NCBI RefSeq assembly: GCF_014489635.1
Contig: NZ_CP060828.1
Span: 4,130,001-4,194,000 of the forward strand
Length of the DNA: 64,000 bases
Source of the DNA: Streptomyces roseirectus
Lineage (GTDB): Bacteria; Actinomycetota; Actinomycetes; Streptomycetales; Streptomycetaceae
Direction: 5' to 3'
The notes below the pieces were generated by a model, which saw nothing but the letters and a program-made list of their open reading frames with translations, was not told where the DNA came from and searched no databases. The translations under genes were made by a program, and so were the position numbers. Below are positions 27,766 through 38,302 of the stretch, piece after piece; within the stretch, counting starts at the first letter, position 1, and each line of letters begins with the position of its first letter.

Positions 27766-28311
27766 TCAGACGGTCACGCCCTTGCCCCGCAGAAACGCCA
27801 CCGGATCCACGGCCGAGCCGTAGTTCGCCGTCGTCCGGATCTCGAAGTGCAGGTGCGGCCCCGTCGAGTTCCCGGTGCTGCCGGCGAGCCCGATCCGCTG
27901 CCCCGTGGCGACGACCTGCCCGACCTTGACGTCGATCCGCGAGAGGTGGGCGTACTGCGAGTACACCCCGTTCGCGTGCTTGATGACGACGGCGTTGCCG
28001 TACGCGGCCCCGTCCCCGGCACCGCCGGGCCCCGCCTTGACGACGGTCCCCCCGTGGGCGGCGACGACGACCGTCCCGGTCGGCACCGCGAAGTCCTGCC
28101 CGCTGTGCTTGGCGGACCACAGGTTCCCCGCCTGCGCGAAGCTCGCGGAGAGGGTGTACGACTTCACCGGGTCGACCCAGGAGGGAGCCGCGGCGGACGC
28201 CGTCCCCGCACCGCCCAGCACGACCGCGGCGCCGGCGGCGGTGGCGCCGACGGCCACGCGGGTGCGGAGCGAGGACGTACGGAGGGAGCGGAGGAAAGCG
28301 CGCGGGGACAT
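27766..28311 (-). CDS. Secreted M23 (LytM) zinc metallopeptidase
   Basis: Peptidoglycan endopeptidase, 181 residues. Signal peptide about 1-40 (basic start, Ala-rich core, AXA near 38-40). The mature LytM domain has all catalytic positions: His69 and Asp73 (HSGQD), His122 (YAHLS) and His155 (PHLHFE), the last with zinc role. Length shows a bare catalytic domain with little extra. Start at ATG 28311, 7 bases after GAGG. Likely acts on wall cross-links during growth or sporulation. Confidence 0.93.
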   Translation of the reverse strand: MSPRAFLRSLRTSSLRTRVAVGATAAGAAVVLGGAGTASAAAPSWVDPVKSYTLSASFAQAGNLWSAKHSGQDFAVPTGTVVVAAHGGTVVKAGPGGAGDGAAYGNAVVIKHANGVYSQYAHLSRIDVKVGQVVATGQRIGLAGSTGNSTGPHLHFEIRTTANYGSAVDPVAFLRGKGVTV

Positions 28312-28717
28312 CAAGTACCTCGGAAGGTCGGGGACAGAAAAGCCACCCGGCACACGAACCCGCCAGGTGGACCACCCCTTGGTAACCCGCGCCCCCTCGG
28401 ACCCCCAAACGGGTGACCTACGACAGAAGCTAGTACGTCACCACAAAAACCCCTGATCAGGACAGACGACCCAAGCCACCCCTCCCCTATTCCGCCTAGT
28501 ACGTGACGCACCCCCTGTGCGCCACATCACCGGCCACCCACCCCAAGAACCCTTCCTTCAGGGCGAGTTGTGATGCTGGTCACGATGTACGCACGGGTCT
28601 GTGACGTGGCTCTCAGCACCATCTACCGTCCAGTAACCCGCTGGTTCCCCTCAGGCCACCCCCACCGATCAGCATGCTCACGACATGGCAGCGCAAGGAC
28701 GCGAGAGGACCCCACCC
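28312..28717. other. 406-bp divergent intergenic region
   Basis: Separates the M23 peptidase and the HAD phosphatase. It contains two CTAGTACGT[C/G]AC copies (about 28431 and 28498), a GTG-N6-GTCAC site at 28570-28583, and stem GGTGG/CCACC near 28370. Clear c-di-AMP riboswitch motifs, which precede some Streptomyces wall-peptidase genes, were not found. Confidence 0.5.
28570..28583. promoter_or_regulatory. Candidate Crp-binding site
   Basis: GTGATGCTGGTCAC fits the GTG-N6-GNCAC pattern reported for Streptomyces Crp and also E. coli-type TGTGA-N6-TCAC. It lies 135 bases upstream of the phosphatase start and 259 bases upstream of the peptidase start. Confidence 0.5.
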
Positions 28718-29347
28718 ATGACCAGAGGCACCTGGACGCGCCGTATCGGCCTGACCGTCGTCGCGGCGACCGCCGTGACGGCCCTCGCGGTCCCGGCCGG
28801 CGCCCAGGCCGCTACGGCCACCAGCACCTCCACCGCCACCGCAGCCGCCGCGGACGTCGACTACGCGACCTGGCAGCAGGACTGCCAGGCCCTGATGGAC
28901 CAGGCCCTGCCCTACCTGCAGAACCGTATCGCCGCCGCGAAGCCGGGCGAGAAGCAGGCGCTCGTCCTGGACATCGACAACACCGCGCTGGAGACCGACT
29001 TCGGCTTCAGCTACCCGCAGCCGGCCAACAAGCCCGTCCTGAACGTCGCCAAGTACGCGCAGGAGCACGGCGTCGCCCTGTTCTTCGTCACCGCCCGGCC
29101 GGGCATCATCAAGTCGGCGACCGACTTCAACCTCAAGACGGTCGGCTACCAGGTCTCCGGCCTGTACGTCCGCGGCTTCATCGACCTCTTCAAGGACGTC
29201 GCCGCCTACAAGACCGCCCAGCGCGTCGACATCGAGAACAAGGGCTACACGATCATCGCGAACATCGGCAACAGCGCCACCGACCTCTCGGGCGGCCACG
29301 CCGAGAAGACGTACAAGCTGCCGGACTACGACGGCCAGCTCTCGTAA
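28718..29347 (+). CDS. Secreted HAD-superfamily acid phosphatase
   Basis: Class-B-like acid phosphatase, 209 residues. Signal peptide about 1-31 with AQAA processing region, then catalytic DIDNT (Asp85, Asp87), FFVTARPG (motif II Thr) and later conserved Lys and Asp residues (YKTAQRVDIE; GNSATDLSGG). It hydrolyses phosphomonoesters outside the cell. ATG 28718 has GAGAGGA 9 bases upstream; ATG 28685 would add a basic run before the signal peptide. Followed by a stem-loop at 29371. Confidence 0.9.
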   Translation: MTRGTWTRRIGLTVVAATAVTALAVPAGAQAATATSTSTATAAAADVDYATWQQDCQALMDQALPYLQNRIAAAKPGEKQALVLDIDNTALETDFGFSYPQPANKPVLNVAKYAQEHGVALFFVTARPGIIKSATDFNLKTVGYQVSGLYVRGFIDLFKDVAAYKTAQRVDIENKGYTIIANIGNSATDLSGGHAEKTYKLPDYDGQLS

Positions 29348-29370
29348 CCCTCACAGCCCCACTACACGAC

Positions 29371-29412
29371 AGGGCCGGTTCCGACGCCTCCAAAAGCGCC
29401 GGACCCGGCCCT
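29371..29412. terminator. Terminator after the HAD phosphatase
   Basis: AGGGCCGGTTCCG (29371-29383) pairs with CGGACCCGGCCCT (29400-29412) with one G-T wobble, closing a 16-base loop. Confidence 0.75.
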
Positions 29413-29545
29413 GCCGCATTCCCGAAACCCCCGGCCCGCCGAAGAACCGCGGGCGGCCGGAAGCCGGGCGCGCAGGCCACCAGCGGCCCCTTCTCCAGCG
29501 CGACCGCGCACGCCCCCCCCGACACCCGACACCCGACACCCGCTC

Positions 29546-29601
29546 GCCTGCCGCCTGCCGCCTGCCGCCTGCCGCCTGCCGCCTGCCGCCTGCCGCCTGC
29601 C
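29546..29601. repeat. Heptamer tandem repeat (GCCTGCC)8
   Basis: Eight uninterrupted copies of the 7-mer GCCTGCC, preceded at 29521-29541 by three copies of GACACCC and followed at 29644-29681 by 3.5 copies of an 11-mer GACCCGCTGC[C/G]. Slippage-prone arrays in non-coding DNA, probably variable between strains. Confidence 0.9.
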
Positions 29602-29643
29602 GAAGTGACGCACCCCGCGGCTCCCTCCGCGACAACCGACGCC

Positions 29644-29681
29644 GACCCGCTGCCGACCCGCTGCGGACCCGCTGCGGACCC
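29644..29681. repeat. 11-mer tandem repeat
   Basis: GACCCGCTGC[C/G] repeated three times plus a partial copy; see also the neighbouring heptamer array. Confidence 0.8.
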
Positions 29682-29725
29682 GGCGTCCAACCGCTCTCCT
29701 GCACGCCCCGCCCCGCCAGGCAGCC

Positions 29726-29761
29726 GGAAGGGGCCGGTGCTCGAAAGCACCGGCCCCTTCC
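29726..29761. terminator. Strong terminator after clpC
   Basis: Perfect 16-bp stem (29726-29741 with 29746-29761) with a CGAA tetraloop, 28 bases past the clpC stop on the minus strand. Confidence 0.92.
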
Positions 29762-29789
29762 GTACGGCTGATCCGCCGGAGGCTGAGGC

Positions 29790-32318
<2,529 letters not shown>

Positions 32319-32777
32319 CGTTAATCGCTCCTCAGAGCGGTCAGGCAATGAGGGGACGCTCCCCTCGCTGTCCTTCCGCAGCTTAGTCCCGCAAGCGGGG
32401 ACCGCTCATTCCAACTGCCGACACCGTCCGGATCACCTCCGCAGGCCCGAGGACCTGGCGCGGTCTCCCGACCCCGAACGCCGACATCTGCTCCAACCTG
32501 ATGGTGCGAGACGATGTTCCCGCAGGCCAGGCAGTTACCCCGGTCGCCAGTACGCCGACGGCGAACGCGGTACGGCCTCTCCTGCGTGTCGACCCCTCTC
32601 ACTAGGGATGTCTTACCCGCCAGGACCGACAGTCCATGCCGTACGCACCGGTTCCCTCCGCTACGGGCGAACAACCTTGCGTCTGCCTTCACGACTCGAC
32701 ACCCCCCTTTCCGCACTCTGCGCGGTCAGTACCACACTCAGCGTAACTCTCCGGCCCTTCGCGCGGTTGCGCTTGGC
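32319..32777. other. 459-bp divergent region upstream of clpC
   Basis: No gene seen. Contains the ClgR-like site at 32549-32566 and a near-perfect GTCCCGC/GCGGGGAC dyad at about 32388-32404. It should hold promoters for both clpC and the divergent 32778 gene. Confidence 0.5.
32549..32566. promoter_or_regulatory. ClgR-box match upstream of clpC
   Basis: AGTACGCCGACGGCGAAC agrees at every position with the ClgR consensus WNNWCGCYNANRGCGWWS described from Corynebacterium. Centre is about 240 bases from the clpC start. Confidence 0.7.
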
Positions 32778-33416
32778 ATGGTTGGCTCCGCCCCCGGGCC
32801 CACGCCCGAGCCCGGCCTCACGCCCGGTCCGCCGGACGGCCGCACGCTCGCCTCCGTCACCACGGTCCCCTCCCCCCGTCGTCCACGCGATCCCCGGCCG
32901 GGAATCCGCGGTTGGTACGAGAACGAGCTGGGCTGGCCGACAGTGCCCGGATCGCCGGTACGACTTTTCACGGGCCGGATCTTCGACGTCCTCGATGTCC
33001 CCGCGGAGGCGGGCCGCGCCGCGCTCGGGCTGCTCGCCCCGGGCACCCCGGTCGCGGTGCGCGGCGACCGGATGGGGCTGTGGATCGCGGCGGGCGGCGC
33101 GGAGGAGCTGCCGGGGATCCTCCAGTGGCTGGAGTGGGGCACGCTGCCCCTGGACCTGACGGCGACCGGCGAGGGCGGGAGCGTCACCGCCCCGCTGCCG
33201 CCCGGGACGGCCCGCCGGAGAACTGCACAGGGGGCCGCCATGTGGCTGCGGCCCCCCGTTCCGGGTCGCGAGGCTCTGACCTCGCTGCCGGCGATGCCGA
33301 CACCTGGGGGCGACAAGGGCGCCCCCGATCTCGTACGGCTGGTGGACACGCTGGCGACTCAAGGGCACCGTGTCCGCCTGCGGCGCGCGTGCGCTCAGCC
33401 GTTGGCCTTCTCGTAG
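32778..33416 (+). CDS. Conserved actinobacterial protein, resembling SCO3374 family
   Basis: Protein of 212 residues. The core GWYENELGWPTVPGSPVRL and later GDRMGLWIAAGGAEELPGIL, with Pro/Gly-rich N-terminus, recall the N-terminal fold of bifunctional primase/polymerase proteins, but the catalytic parts of such enzymes are not visible. Function unknown. ATG 32778 is chosen because upstream sequence is Arg/Ser-rich; no good ribosome site. Its end overlaps the convergent lsr2 end by 22 bases. Confidence 0.65.
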   Translation: MVGSAPGPTPEPGLTPGPPDGRTLASVTTVPSPRRPRDPRPGIRGWYENELGWPTVPGSPVRLFTGRIFDVLDVPAEAGRAALGLLAPGTPVAVRGDRMGLWIAAGGAEELPGILQWLEWGTLPLDLTATGEGGSVTAPLPPGTARRRTAQGAAMWLRPPVPGREALTSLPAMPTPGGDKGAPDLVRLVDTLATQGHRVRLRRACAQPLAFS

Positions 33417-33730
33417 GCCTCGCGGATGGTCGCGGGAACACGGCCACGGTCGTTGACGTCGTAACCGTTCTCCTTCGCCCAGGCGCGGATCTGTGCGGTG
33501 TCCTGGTTGCCGCCGGCCGCGGCACGGGCCTTTCCGCGACCGCCGGAGGCACGGCCACCGGTGCGCCGGCCGCCCTTCACGTACGGGTCGAGGAGGCCGC
33601 GCAGCTTGTCCGCGTTGGCCGTCGTGAGGTCGATCTCGTAGGTCTTGCCGTCCAGCGCGAACGTCACGGTCTCGTCCGCCTCGCCGCCGTCGAGGTCGTC
33701 GACAAGAAGGACCTGAACCTTCTGTGCCAC
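33395..33730 (-). CDS. lsr2: Nucleoid-associated protein Lsr2
   Basis: H-NS-like silencer of A/T-rich and horizontally gained DNA, including cryptic antibiotic clusters; 111 residues. N-terminal dimer domain (VAQKVQVLLVDDLDGGEADE) and C-terminal DNA-binding domain with the Arg95-Gly96-Arg97 minor-groove motif (NDRGRVPATIREAY). GTG 33730 has AAGGAA 6 bases upstream. The middle linker is Gly/Arg-rich. The A/T-rich stretch upstream (33795-33850) carries a TATAAC -10-like box and may bind Lsr2 itself. Confidence 0.96.
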   Translation of the reverse strand: MAQKVQVLLVDDLDGGEADETVTFALDGKTYEIDLTTANADKLRGLLDPYVKGGRRTGGRASGGRGKARAAAGGNQDTAQIRAWAKENGYDVNDRGRVPATIREAYEKANG

Positions 33731-33796
33731 CGGTATTCCTTTCATCGATAACGAGAGGGCTGGGGGTCTGCGGCGTCCGCCGTTTCACCGCCCCTA

Positions 33797-33802
33797 GTTA
33801 TA
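33797..33802 (-). promoter_or_regulatory. Candidate lsr2 -10 box
   Basis: TATAAC on the minus strand, 67 bases before the lsr2 start, in an unusually A/T-rich gap; a TTCCGA about 18 bases upstream may be the -35 element. Confidence 0.4.
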
Positions 33803-33930
33803 TGCACTACGCAGTACGTCGGAAAGCAAACCGCTTTTGCTGGGAAAACACAAACCCCTGGGAGAGACCGGCCGCCCGCCCAGACCGGAAACGTGCGCGT
33901 TTCGGACATAGGACCCTTGGGCAAGGTCGA

Positions 33931-34482
33931 TCACAGATGCAGAAGCATCCGGCTGTTGCCCAAGGTGTTCGGTTTCACTCGTTCGAGTCCCAGGAACTCG
34001 GCGACGCCCTCGTCATAGGAACGGAGCAGCTCCGCGTAGACATCGGTGTCCACCGGCGTCTCACCGATCTCCACGAAGCCGTGCTTGCCGAAGAAGTCCA
34101 CTTCGAAGGTCAGACAGAAAACCCGGCGAACACCGAGCCAACGCGCCGTGTGCAGCAACTTCTCCAGCAACTGATGCCCGACACCGGAGCCCTTCAGGCC
34201 GGGCTTGACGGCGAGAGTGCGGACTTCCGCGAGGTCTTCCCACATGACGTGCAGCGCGCCGCAGCCGACGACCTCGGCGTTGTCGTCCCGTTCCGCGACC
34301 CAGAACTCCTGGATGTCCTCGTAAAGCGTCACCGTCGCTTTGTCGAGCAGGATGCGTTCGCGCGCGTAGTCGTCGAGGAGTCGGCGTACGGCGGGGACAT
34401 CGCCGGTCCGGGCGCGCCGGACGGTGATGGCTTTGGCGGGGACCGCGGAGTTCTCGCGCGCCGCGGGATTGTGCGCTGACAT
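33931..34482 (-). CDS. argA: GNAT amino-acid N-acetyltransferase (ArgA-like)
   Basis: GNAT-fold enzyme, 183 residues, similar to the actinobacterial N-acetylglutamate synthase (Rv2747 type) that starts arginine synthesis. Acetyl-CoA loop: VKPGLKGSGVGHQLLEKLL; the C-terminal FGKHGFVEIGETPVDTDVYAELLRSYDEG matches the ArgA group in two pieces. A second enzyme, the bifunctional ArgJ, may exist elsewhere. Starts 9 bases after the BlaI-like gene, so they are likely co-transcribed. Confidence 0.85.
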   Translation of the reverse strand: MSAHNPAARENSAVPAKAITVRRARTGDVPAVRRLLDDYARERILLDKATVTLYEDIQEFWVAERDDNAEVVGCGALHVMWEDLAEVRTLAVKPGLKGSGVGHQLLEKLLHTARWLGVRRVFCLTFEVDFFGKHGFVEIGETPVDTDVYAELLRSYDEGVAEFLGLERVKPNTLGNSRMLLHL

Positions 34483-34491
34483 GAGCGGACG

Positions 34492-34914
34492 CTATCGCCC
34501 GGCACCCTCCGCCGCCGCGCCGGGGCTCTCCCCGGGGGCCGGCTCGGGCGTCTCGGGGCCCTGGACCATCCGTACGGCGTCCCGCAGGGCGTGGCGCTGT
34601 TCGTCGCTCATCATCCCGAAGAACGCGACCAGGGCGGCGGCCGGGTTGTCGCTCTGGCTCCAGGCGTCGTTCATCAGGGCGGCGGAGTACGCCGCGCGCG
34701 TGGAGACCGCCTCATATCGATAGGCCCGGCCTTCCGACTCCCGGCGCACCCAGCCCTTCTGATGGAGATTGTCCAAAACGGTCATCACCGTGGTGTACGC
34801 GAGTGGCCGTTCCCGCTGAAGGTCTTCCAGGACTTCCCGAACGGTGACCGGACGGTTCCACTTCCACACCCGCGTCATGACCGCGTCTTCGAGTTCTCCC
34901 AATGGGCGAGGCAC
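34492..34914 (-). CDS. BlaI/MecI/CopY family transcriptional repressor
   Basis: Winged-helix repressor, 140 residues: LGELEDAVMTRVWKW, then RPVTVREVLEDL and the recognition region YTTVMTVLDNLHQKGWVRR, followed by a dimer region and a Pro/Glu-rich tail. Family members control beta-lactamase, copper or respiratory genes and are often cleaved by an M56 protease; none is present here. GTG 34914. Upstream there is a GAACGTTC palindrome (34955-34962) and TTCGC-N7-GCGAA (34967-34983), either of which might be an operator. Confidence 0.88.
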   Translation of the reverse strand: MPRPLGELEDAVMTRVWKWNRPVTVREVLEDLQRERPLAYTTVMTVLDNLHQKGWVRRESEGRAYRYEAVSTRAAYSAALMNDAWSQSDNPAAALVAFFGMMSDEQRHALRDAVRMVQGPETPEPAPGESPGAAAEGAGR

Positions 34915-34954
34915 AGCTCAGCACAATACTGGGAGATCTAGCCATTTACCCGTC

Positions 34955-34983
34955 GAACGTTCACTTTTCGCTACGAATGCGAA
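34955..34983. promoter_or_regulatory. Dyads upstream of the BlaI-like gene
   Basis: Perfect palindrome GAACGTTC (34955-34962) and inverted repeat TTCGC-N7-GCGAA (34967-34983) in the promoter area of the repressor gene; possible autoregulatory sites. Confidence 0.4.
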
Positions 34984-35045
34984 CAAATGGGGCGGACGAC
35001 GGTGAGGTGCCGTCATCGGCCACGCGCGCGTGGGTGACGGCCCCG

Positions 35046-35228
35046 TCAGCCCTCGGACCGGCCGGAACCGCCCTGCCGGGCCGCCTCCGCGCGGGCGAGC
35101 GCCGCGTCGACGGCGGCGTCCTCCTTGGCCTTGTTGGCGCCGCCCTGGGTCTTCACGATCACTCGGATCAGGCCGATGAAGAACACCGCCATGACGATGG
35201 GGGGCACGAGCGCGGAGACGTAGTCCAT
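35046..35228 (-). CDS. Small conserved membrane protein
   Basis: Sixty-residue protein: a hydrophobic helix (about 5-24, SALVPPIVMAVFFIGLIRVI) and a charged Ala-rich amphipathic tail (AKEDAAVDAALARAEAARQ) that could form a helix on the membrane or a short coiled coil. Function unknown. ATG 35228; no strong ribosome site. Genes like this are common singletons in Streptomyces. Confidence 0.7.
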   Translation of the reverse strand: MDYVSALVPPIVMAVFFIGLIRVIVKTQGGANKAKEDAAVDAALARAEAARQGGSGRSEG

Positions 35229-36716
35229 GGATCCAGGGTAGCCACGGAGGAAGCGGACATCCGGGCGGGGTCGGGAAGGGGCGGGGACGCCTGGTGGAGG
35301 GTGGTCGGGGGCTGGTCGGGGCGTGACGGAGGTCTGGCGCGAGCCTGGCGGGAGGGCCCGCGCGGGACCGGCCGGCGCGTCTCCCGGAAGCCTCTCGGGA
35401 AACCTGTCGGGGTCCTTCGGGATCCTGTGGGGAGCCGTTCCTGCACCCGGCGGGCGTTCCGCCCGGCGGATCGTCGGATCCCGGGGTGCTATTCCGGAGC
35501 TTTTGAAAACTCCGGCCCTCACCCGCCCGCGCCGGGTATCCTCACGGCCCCGCACCTTCCCGGCGATCACCTTCGCGGGTCGGCCACCAGGGAATCGGCA
35601 CGTCCGGCGCCCCGGAAATGCAGGCGCCAGGGGACCGGAACCCGTAAATCCGAGGTCCGAAAATCCCGGGATCCGACGATTCCGAGCCACGAAGAACCCC
35701 GGCGGGGGAAACCGGCGGGCCCGAAACCTGCCCGGCTTCCGAACAGGCCGCGCACAGAGAGCCACCGCGTCGCCGCCCGGCCCAAATTCCCCCTCGAACC
35801 CCGAACACCACGATCAGTGAGCGTTCGATGACAACCCCGGCCCGCCCTTCTCCCCGATTCCGCCGGCCCCTCCCAATGCGGACCGACTTCACGAGCCCCT
35901 ATAGAGCCCGCCTCGAACACCACTGGGGCCCACCCCGAAACACGCGCATAGCAGCCGCGCGGAACGAAACACGTTCCGTAGGACGCCCCGAGCCCGCCCC
36001 TCGAATGACACGTGCCACGGCACGTACGCGGGCAGCTCTTGAGGGCCGGTTTGCGGACACCCCTTCCGCCACCCGCACGCCCTGGCCTCGCGCGGAACTC
36101 GTACGAAGCTCGGGCACCTGACCGGAATTCCCGACCACAGCCACGGACGCCGCCCGACTGGGCACACGGGTTTACGCGGGCGCGCGCGGCAGATGGCGAG
36201 GTTCTTCCGCCGGACGACCAGGGTTTCGGCTCTCGCGGGAGGGCGGAAGGCAAGGCACCTGTCACAGCCGACCAGGATTCTTCCGACCCTGGACGGCGCC
36301 CTGCCGCGCGTAGTGCCCGCAGGCGCCGGCTCGCGCTGCGGTCCGGCAGCGACGGTGTAGCCGACCGCCCCGCCGAGGCGCCGGTTTCGAGGGCTGCGCC
36401 ATTCGACGAGGCGCCGCCCGGCCTCCGGCTCACGCGCGGAGCCGGTGGGACAGCGAGCTGGTTTTCACGGGCCGGCACCACCGGCCTTCGCGCGCGGGAG
36501 GACAGGCCGTTCAGAAACTCGCCGGTCCGTTGCTCCGGCTCGCGCGCGAAGGGCGTCACGGCGAGGCAGCTCAGCAGTCCGCCCTCCGGCGTCCACGGGC
36601 GCGGGAGGGCGGGGAGGCGAGCGACGGGGAGGCGGGGGCGCTATGGGGCGGCCGAGGGCTCGGGGGTTCCTCGGAGCCGTCGACTCCTTGAGCGCGGCCC
36701 CCTCGACCGGTTTCCG
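35229..36716. other. 1.49-kb gene-free interval rich in dyads
   Basis: Long frames on both strands here encode Arg/Ser/Gly/Pro-rich text without any domain. There is a perfect 16-bp inverted repeat (ATCGTCGGATCCCGGG at 35470-35485 with 35665-35680), CGGAACG-N5-CGTTCCG (35960-35978), ACGTGCC-AC-GGCACGT (36010-36025), CCGGCTC-N7-GAGCCGG (36425-36445) and GGCCGG-N5-CCGGCC near 36460. It may be a decayed gene area or hold structured RNA. Confidence 0.55.
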
Positions 36717-37412
36717 TCAGCCCGCCGCGCGTTCCTCGGGGTCGGCCGGGGGCTGGGCCGGCTTGCGGCGGGGGAAGACCTCGCCGGGGGTCGGGATGGG
36801 GCGGCGGGCCGGGTCGGGGGACGGGGACGGCGCGGGCTCGCCGGCCGGGCGGGGCTTCGGGCGTTCGGCGGGGGCCGCCGGTTCCTGCGGCGCGGCCCCC
36901 TCGAAGCCGCTGTCGGGCGACAGGCCGCCCGGGAGGGCCAGGAGGCGGGTGCGGGAGGCCGGGACCGCCGGAGTGGGCGTGAGAGGCGCGGGGACGGCAT
37001 GGCGGGTGGTCCGGCGGGCGAGCCGGCTGCGGACGTCCTGCTCGGCCAGCACCTGGCACCGGCTCAGGAGGGTCGCCGCCAGCGGATTGCCGCGCAGGGC
37101 GCGCAGGGCGGCGAGGTCGTCCGGCTCGGGCCGGTACCCGGTGCCGAGCACTTCCTCCAGGAGGGTCAGGTACCCGGCGGCGGTGCCGGGCAGCGCCGCC
37201 CGGTAGCGGACGAGGTCGGCCACCAGGAACGTCCGCAACCGCGCGGCCTCGCGCAGCGCCTCGTCGAGAGACGTCGCCAGCCGATGACAGTCCTGGATGT
37301 CCTCTGCCGAGGCGGGACCGGGGTGAAGGGCGAGGGCGAGAGCGCGACGGAGCACACGCAGCTCCTCCGCACCGAACGCCATGCCGCCGCGGGATCCGTA
37401 TGGCGTGGGCAT
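36717..37412 (-). CDS. Conserved hypothetical protein with Pro-rich tail
   Basis: Protein of 231 residues. N-terminal half is helical (FGAEELRVLRRALALALHP; LREAARLRTFLVADLVRYRAALPG; YLTLLEEVLGTGYRPEPDDLAALRAL), the C-terminal third is Pro/Ala/Glu-rich and probably disordered. The helical part is conserved-looking in codon bias; no family recognised. ATG 37412 is used; ATG 37382 (MAFGAEEL) is an equally good start. Upstream of coaX on the same strand, separated by a terminator. Confidence 0.6.
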   Translation of the reverse strand: MPTPYGSRGGMAFGAEELRVLRRALALALHPGPASAEDIQDCHRLATSLDEALREAARLRTFLVADLVRYRAALPGTAAGYLTLLEEVLGTGYRPEPDDLAALRALRGNPLAATLLSRCQVLAEQDVRSRLARRTTRHAVPAPLTPTPAVPASRTRLLALPGGLSPDSGFEGAAPQEPAAPAERPKPRPAGEPAPSPSPDPARRPIPTPGEVFPRRKPAQPPADPEERAAG

Positions 37413-37455
37413 GCTGCGACGATACGCGCTAATCAGACAAATTCGACATATCACT

Positions 37456-37497
37456 CGCGCGTGGCGCCCCGGTTTCCCTCCCGGGGCGCCACGCGCG
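37456..37497. terminator. Terminator after the coaX operon
   Basis: Perfect 17-bp stem (37456-37472 with 37481-37497) with an 8-base TTTCCCTC loop, directly after the coaX stop on the minus strand. Confidence 0.92.
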
Positions 37498-37500
37498 GGG

Positions 37501-38298
37501 TCACATCCGGGACACGTTCCGCTCGTACACCAGCCGCAGGCCGATGAGGGTCAGCCACGGCTCGTGCTCGTCGATCACGGACGCCTCCCCCAGGACCATC
37601 GGGGCGAGCCCGCCGGTCGCGATGACCGTGACGTCCTCGGGGTCGGCGGCCAGCTCCCGCGTCATCCGCTGGACGACGCCGTCGACCTGCCCGGCGAACC
37701 CGTAGACGATCCCGGACTGCATGGCCTCGACGGTGTTCTTGCCGATGACGCTGCGCGGCCTGGCCACCTCGATCTTGCGCAGCTGCGCGCCCTTCACGCC
37801 CAGCGCCTCGACGGAGATCTCGATCCCGGGCGCGATGACCCCGCCGACGTACTCCCCGCGCGCGGAGACCGCGTCGAAGGTGGTCGCGGTCCCGAAGTCG
37901 ACGACGACCGCGGGGCCCCCGTACAGCTCGACGGCGGCGACGGCGTTGATGATCCGGTCGGCGCCGACCTCCTTGGGGTTGTCCGTGAGGATCGGGACGC
38001 CCGTCTTGACGCCGGGTTCGACCAGGACGGCCGGGACGTCGCCGTAGTAGCGCCGGGTGACCTCACGCAGCTCGTGCAGCACCGAGGGGACGGTCGCGCA
38101 GATGGCGATCCCGTCGATGCCGTCGCCGAGTTCGTCCCCCAGGAGCGGGTGCATGCCCATCAGGCCCTGGAGGAGCACCGCGAGTTCGTCGGCCGTCCGG
38201 CGCGCGTCCGTGGAGATCCGCCAGTGCTCGACGATGTCCTCCCCGTCGAACAGGCCGAGCGTCGTGTGGGTGTTGCCGACGTCGATCGTCAGAAGCAT
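37501..38298 (-). CDS. coaX: Type III pantothenate kinase
   Basis: First step of CoA synthesis, phosphorylating pantothenate; 265 residues. ASKHA fold: opening MLLTIDVGNTHTTLGLFDG, the VGADRIINAVAA region, VVVDFGTATTFDAV and GGVIAPGI are diagnostic. Type III enzymes are not inhibited by CoA. Starts 4 bases after nadC stop, last gene of the cofactor operon, whose terminator follows. In Mtb coaX is also near panC. Confidence 0.95.
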   Translation of the reverse strand: MLLTIDVGNTHTTLGLFDGEDIVEHWRISTDARRTADELAVLLQGLMGMHPLLGDELGDGIDGIAICATVPSVLHELREVTRRYYGDVPAVLVEPGVKTGVPILTDNPKEVGADRIINAVAAVELYGGPAVVVDFGTATTFDAVSARGEYVGGVIAPGIEISVEALGVKGAQLRKIEVARPRSVIGKNTVEAMQSGIVYGFAGQVDGVVQRMTRELAADPEDVTVIATGGLAPMVLGEASVIDEHEPWLTLIGLRLVYERNVSRM

Positions 38299-38302
38299 CG
38301 GT

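Larger units (their letters stand above)
29348..29789. other. 442-bp gap with tandem repeats between phosphatase and clpC
   Basis: No gene. Holds two stem-loops (29371-29412, 29726-29761) and three short tandem-repeat arrays (29521-29541, 29546-29601, 29644-29681). Both neighbouring genes end here, so it is a terminator and repeat-rich spacer. Confidence 0.6.

Noticed and set aside
28312..28560. Possible c-di-AMP (ydaO) riboswitch upstream of the M23 peptidase
   Set aside because: Expected core segments are absent; only short unrelated stems are seen.
29521..29681. Repeat cluster considered as CRISPR
   Set aside because: Repeats are 7-11 bases, directly adjacent without spacers, and no cas gene is present.
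33975..34000. GTTCGAGTCCC, resembling a tRNA T-arm
   Set aside because: It lies inside the coding end of the GNAT gene and no cloverleaf surrounds it.
35567..36559. 330-codon frame on the minus strand in the gene-free stretch (and a 511-codon plus-strand frame overlapping it)
   Set aside because: Arg/Gly/Ser/Pro-rich without domains or a ribosome site; high G+C DNA produces such frames by chance.
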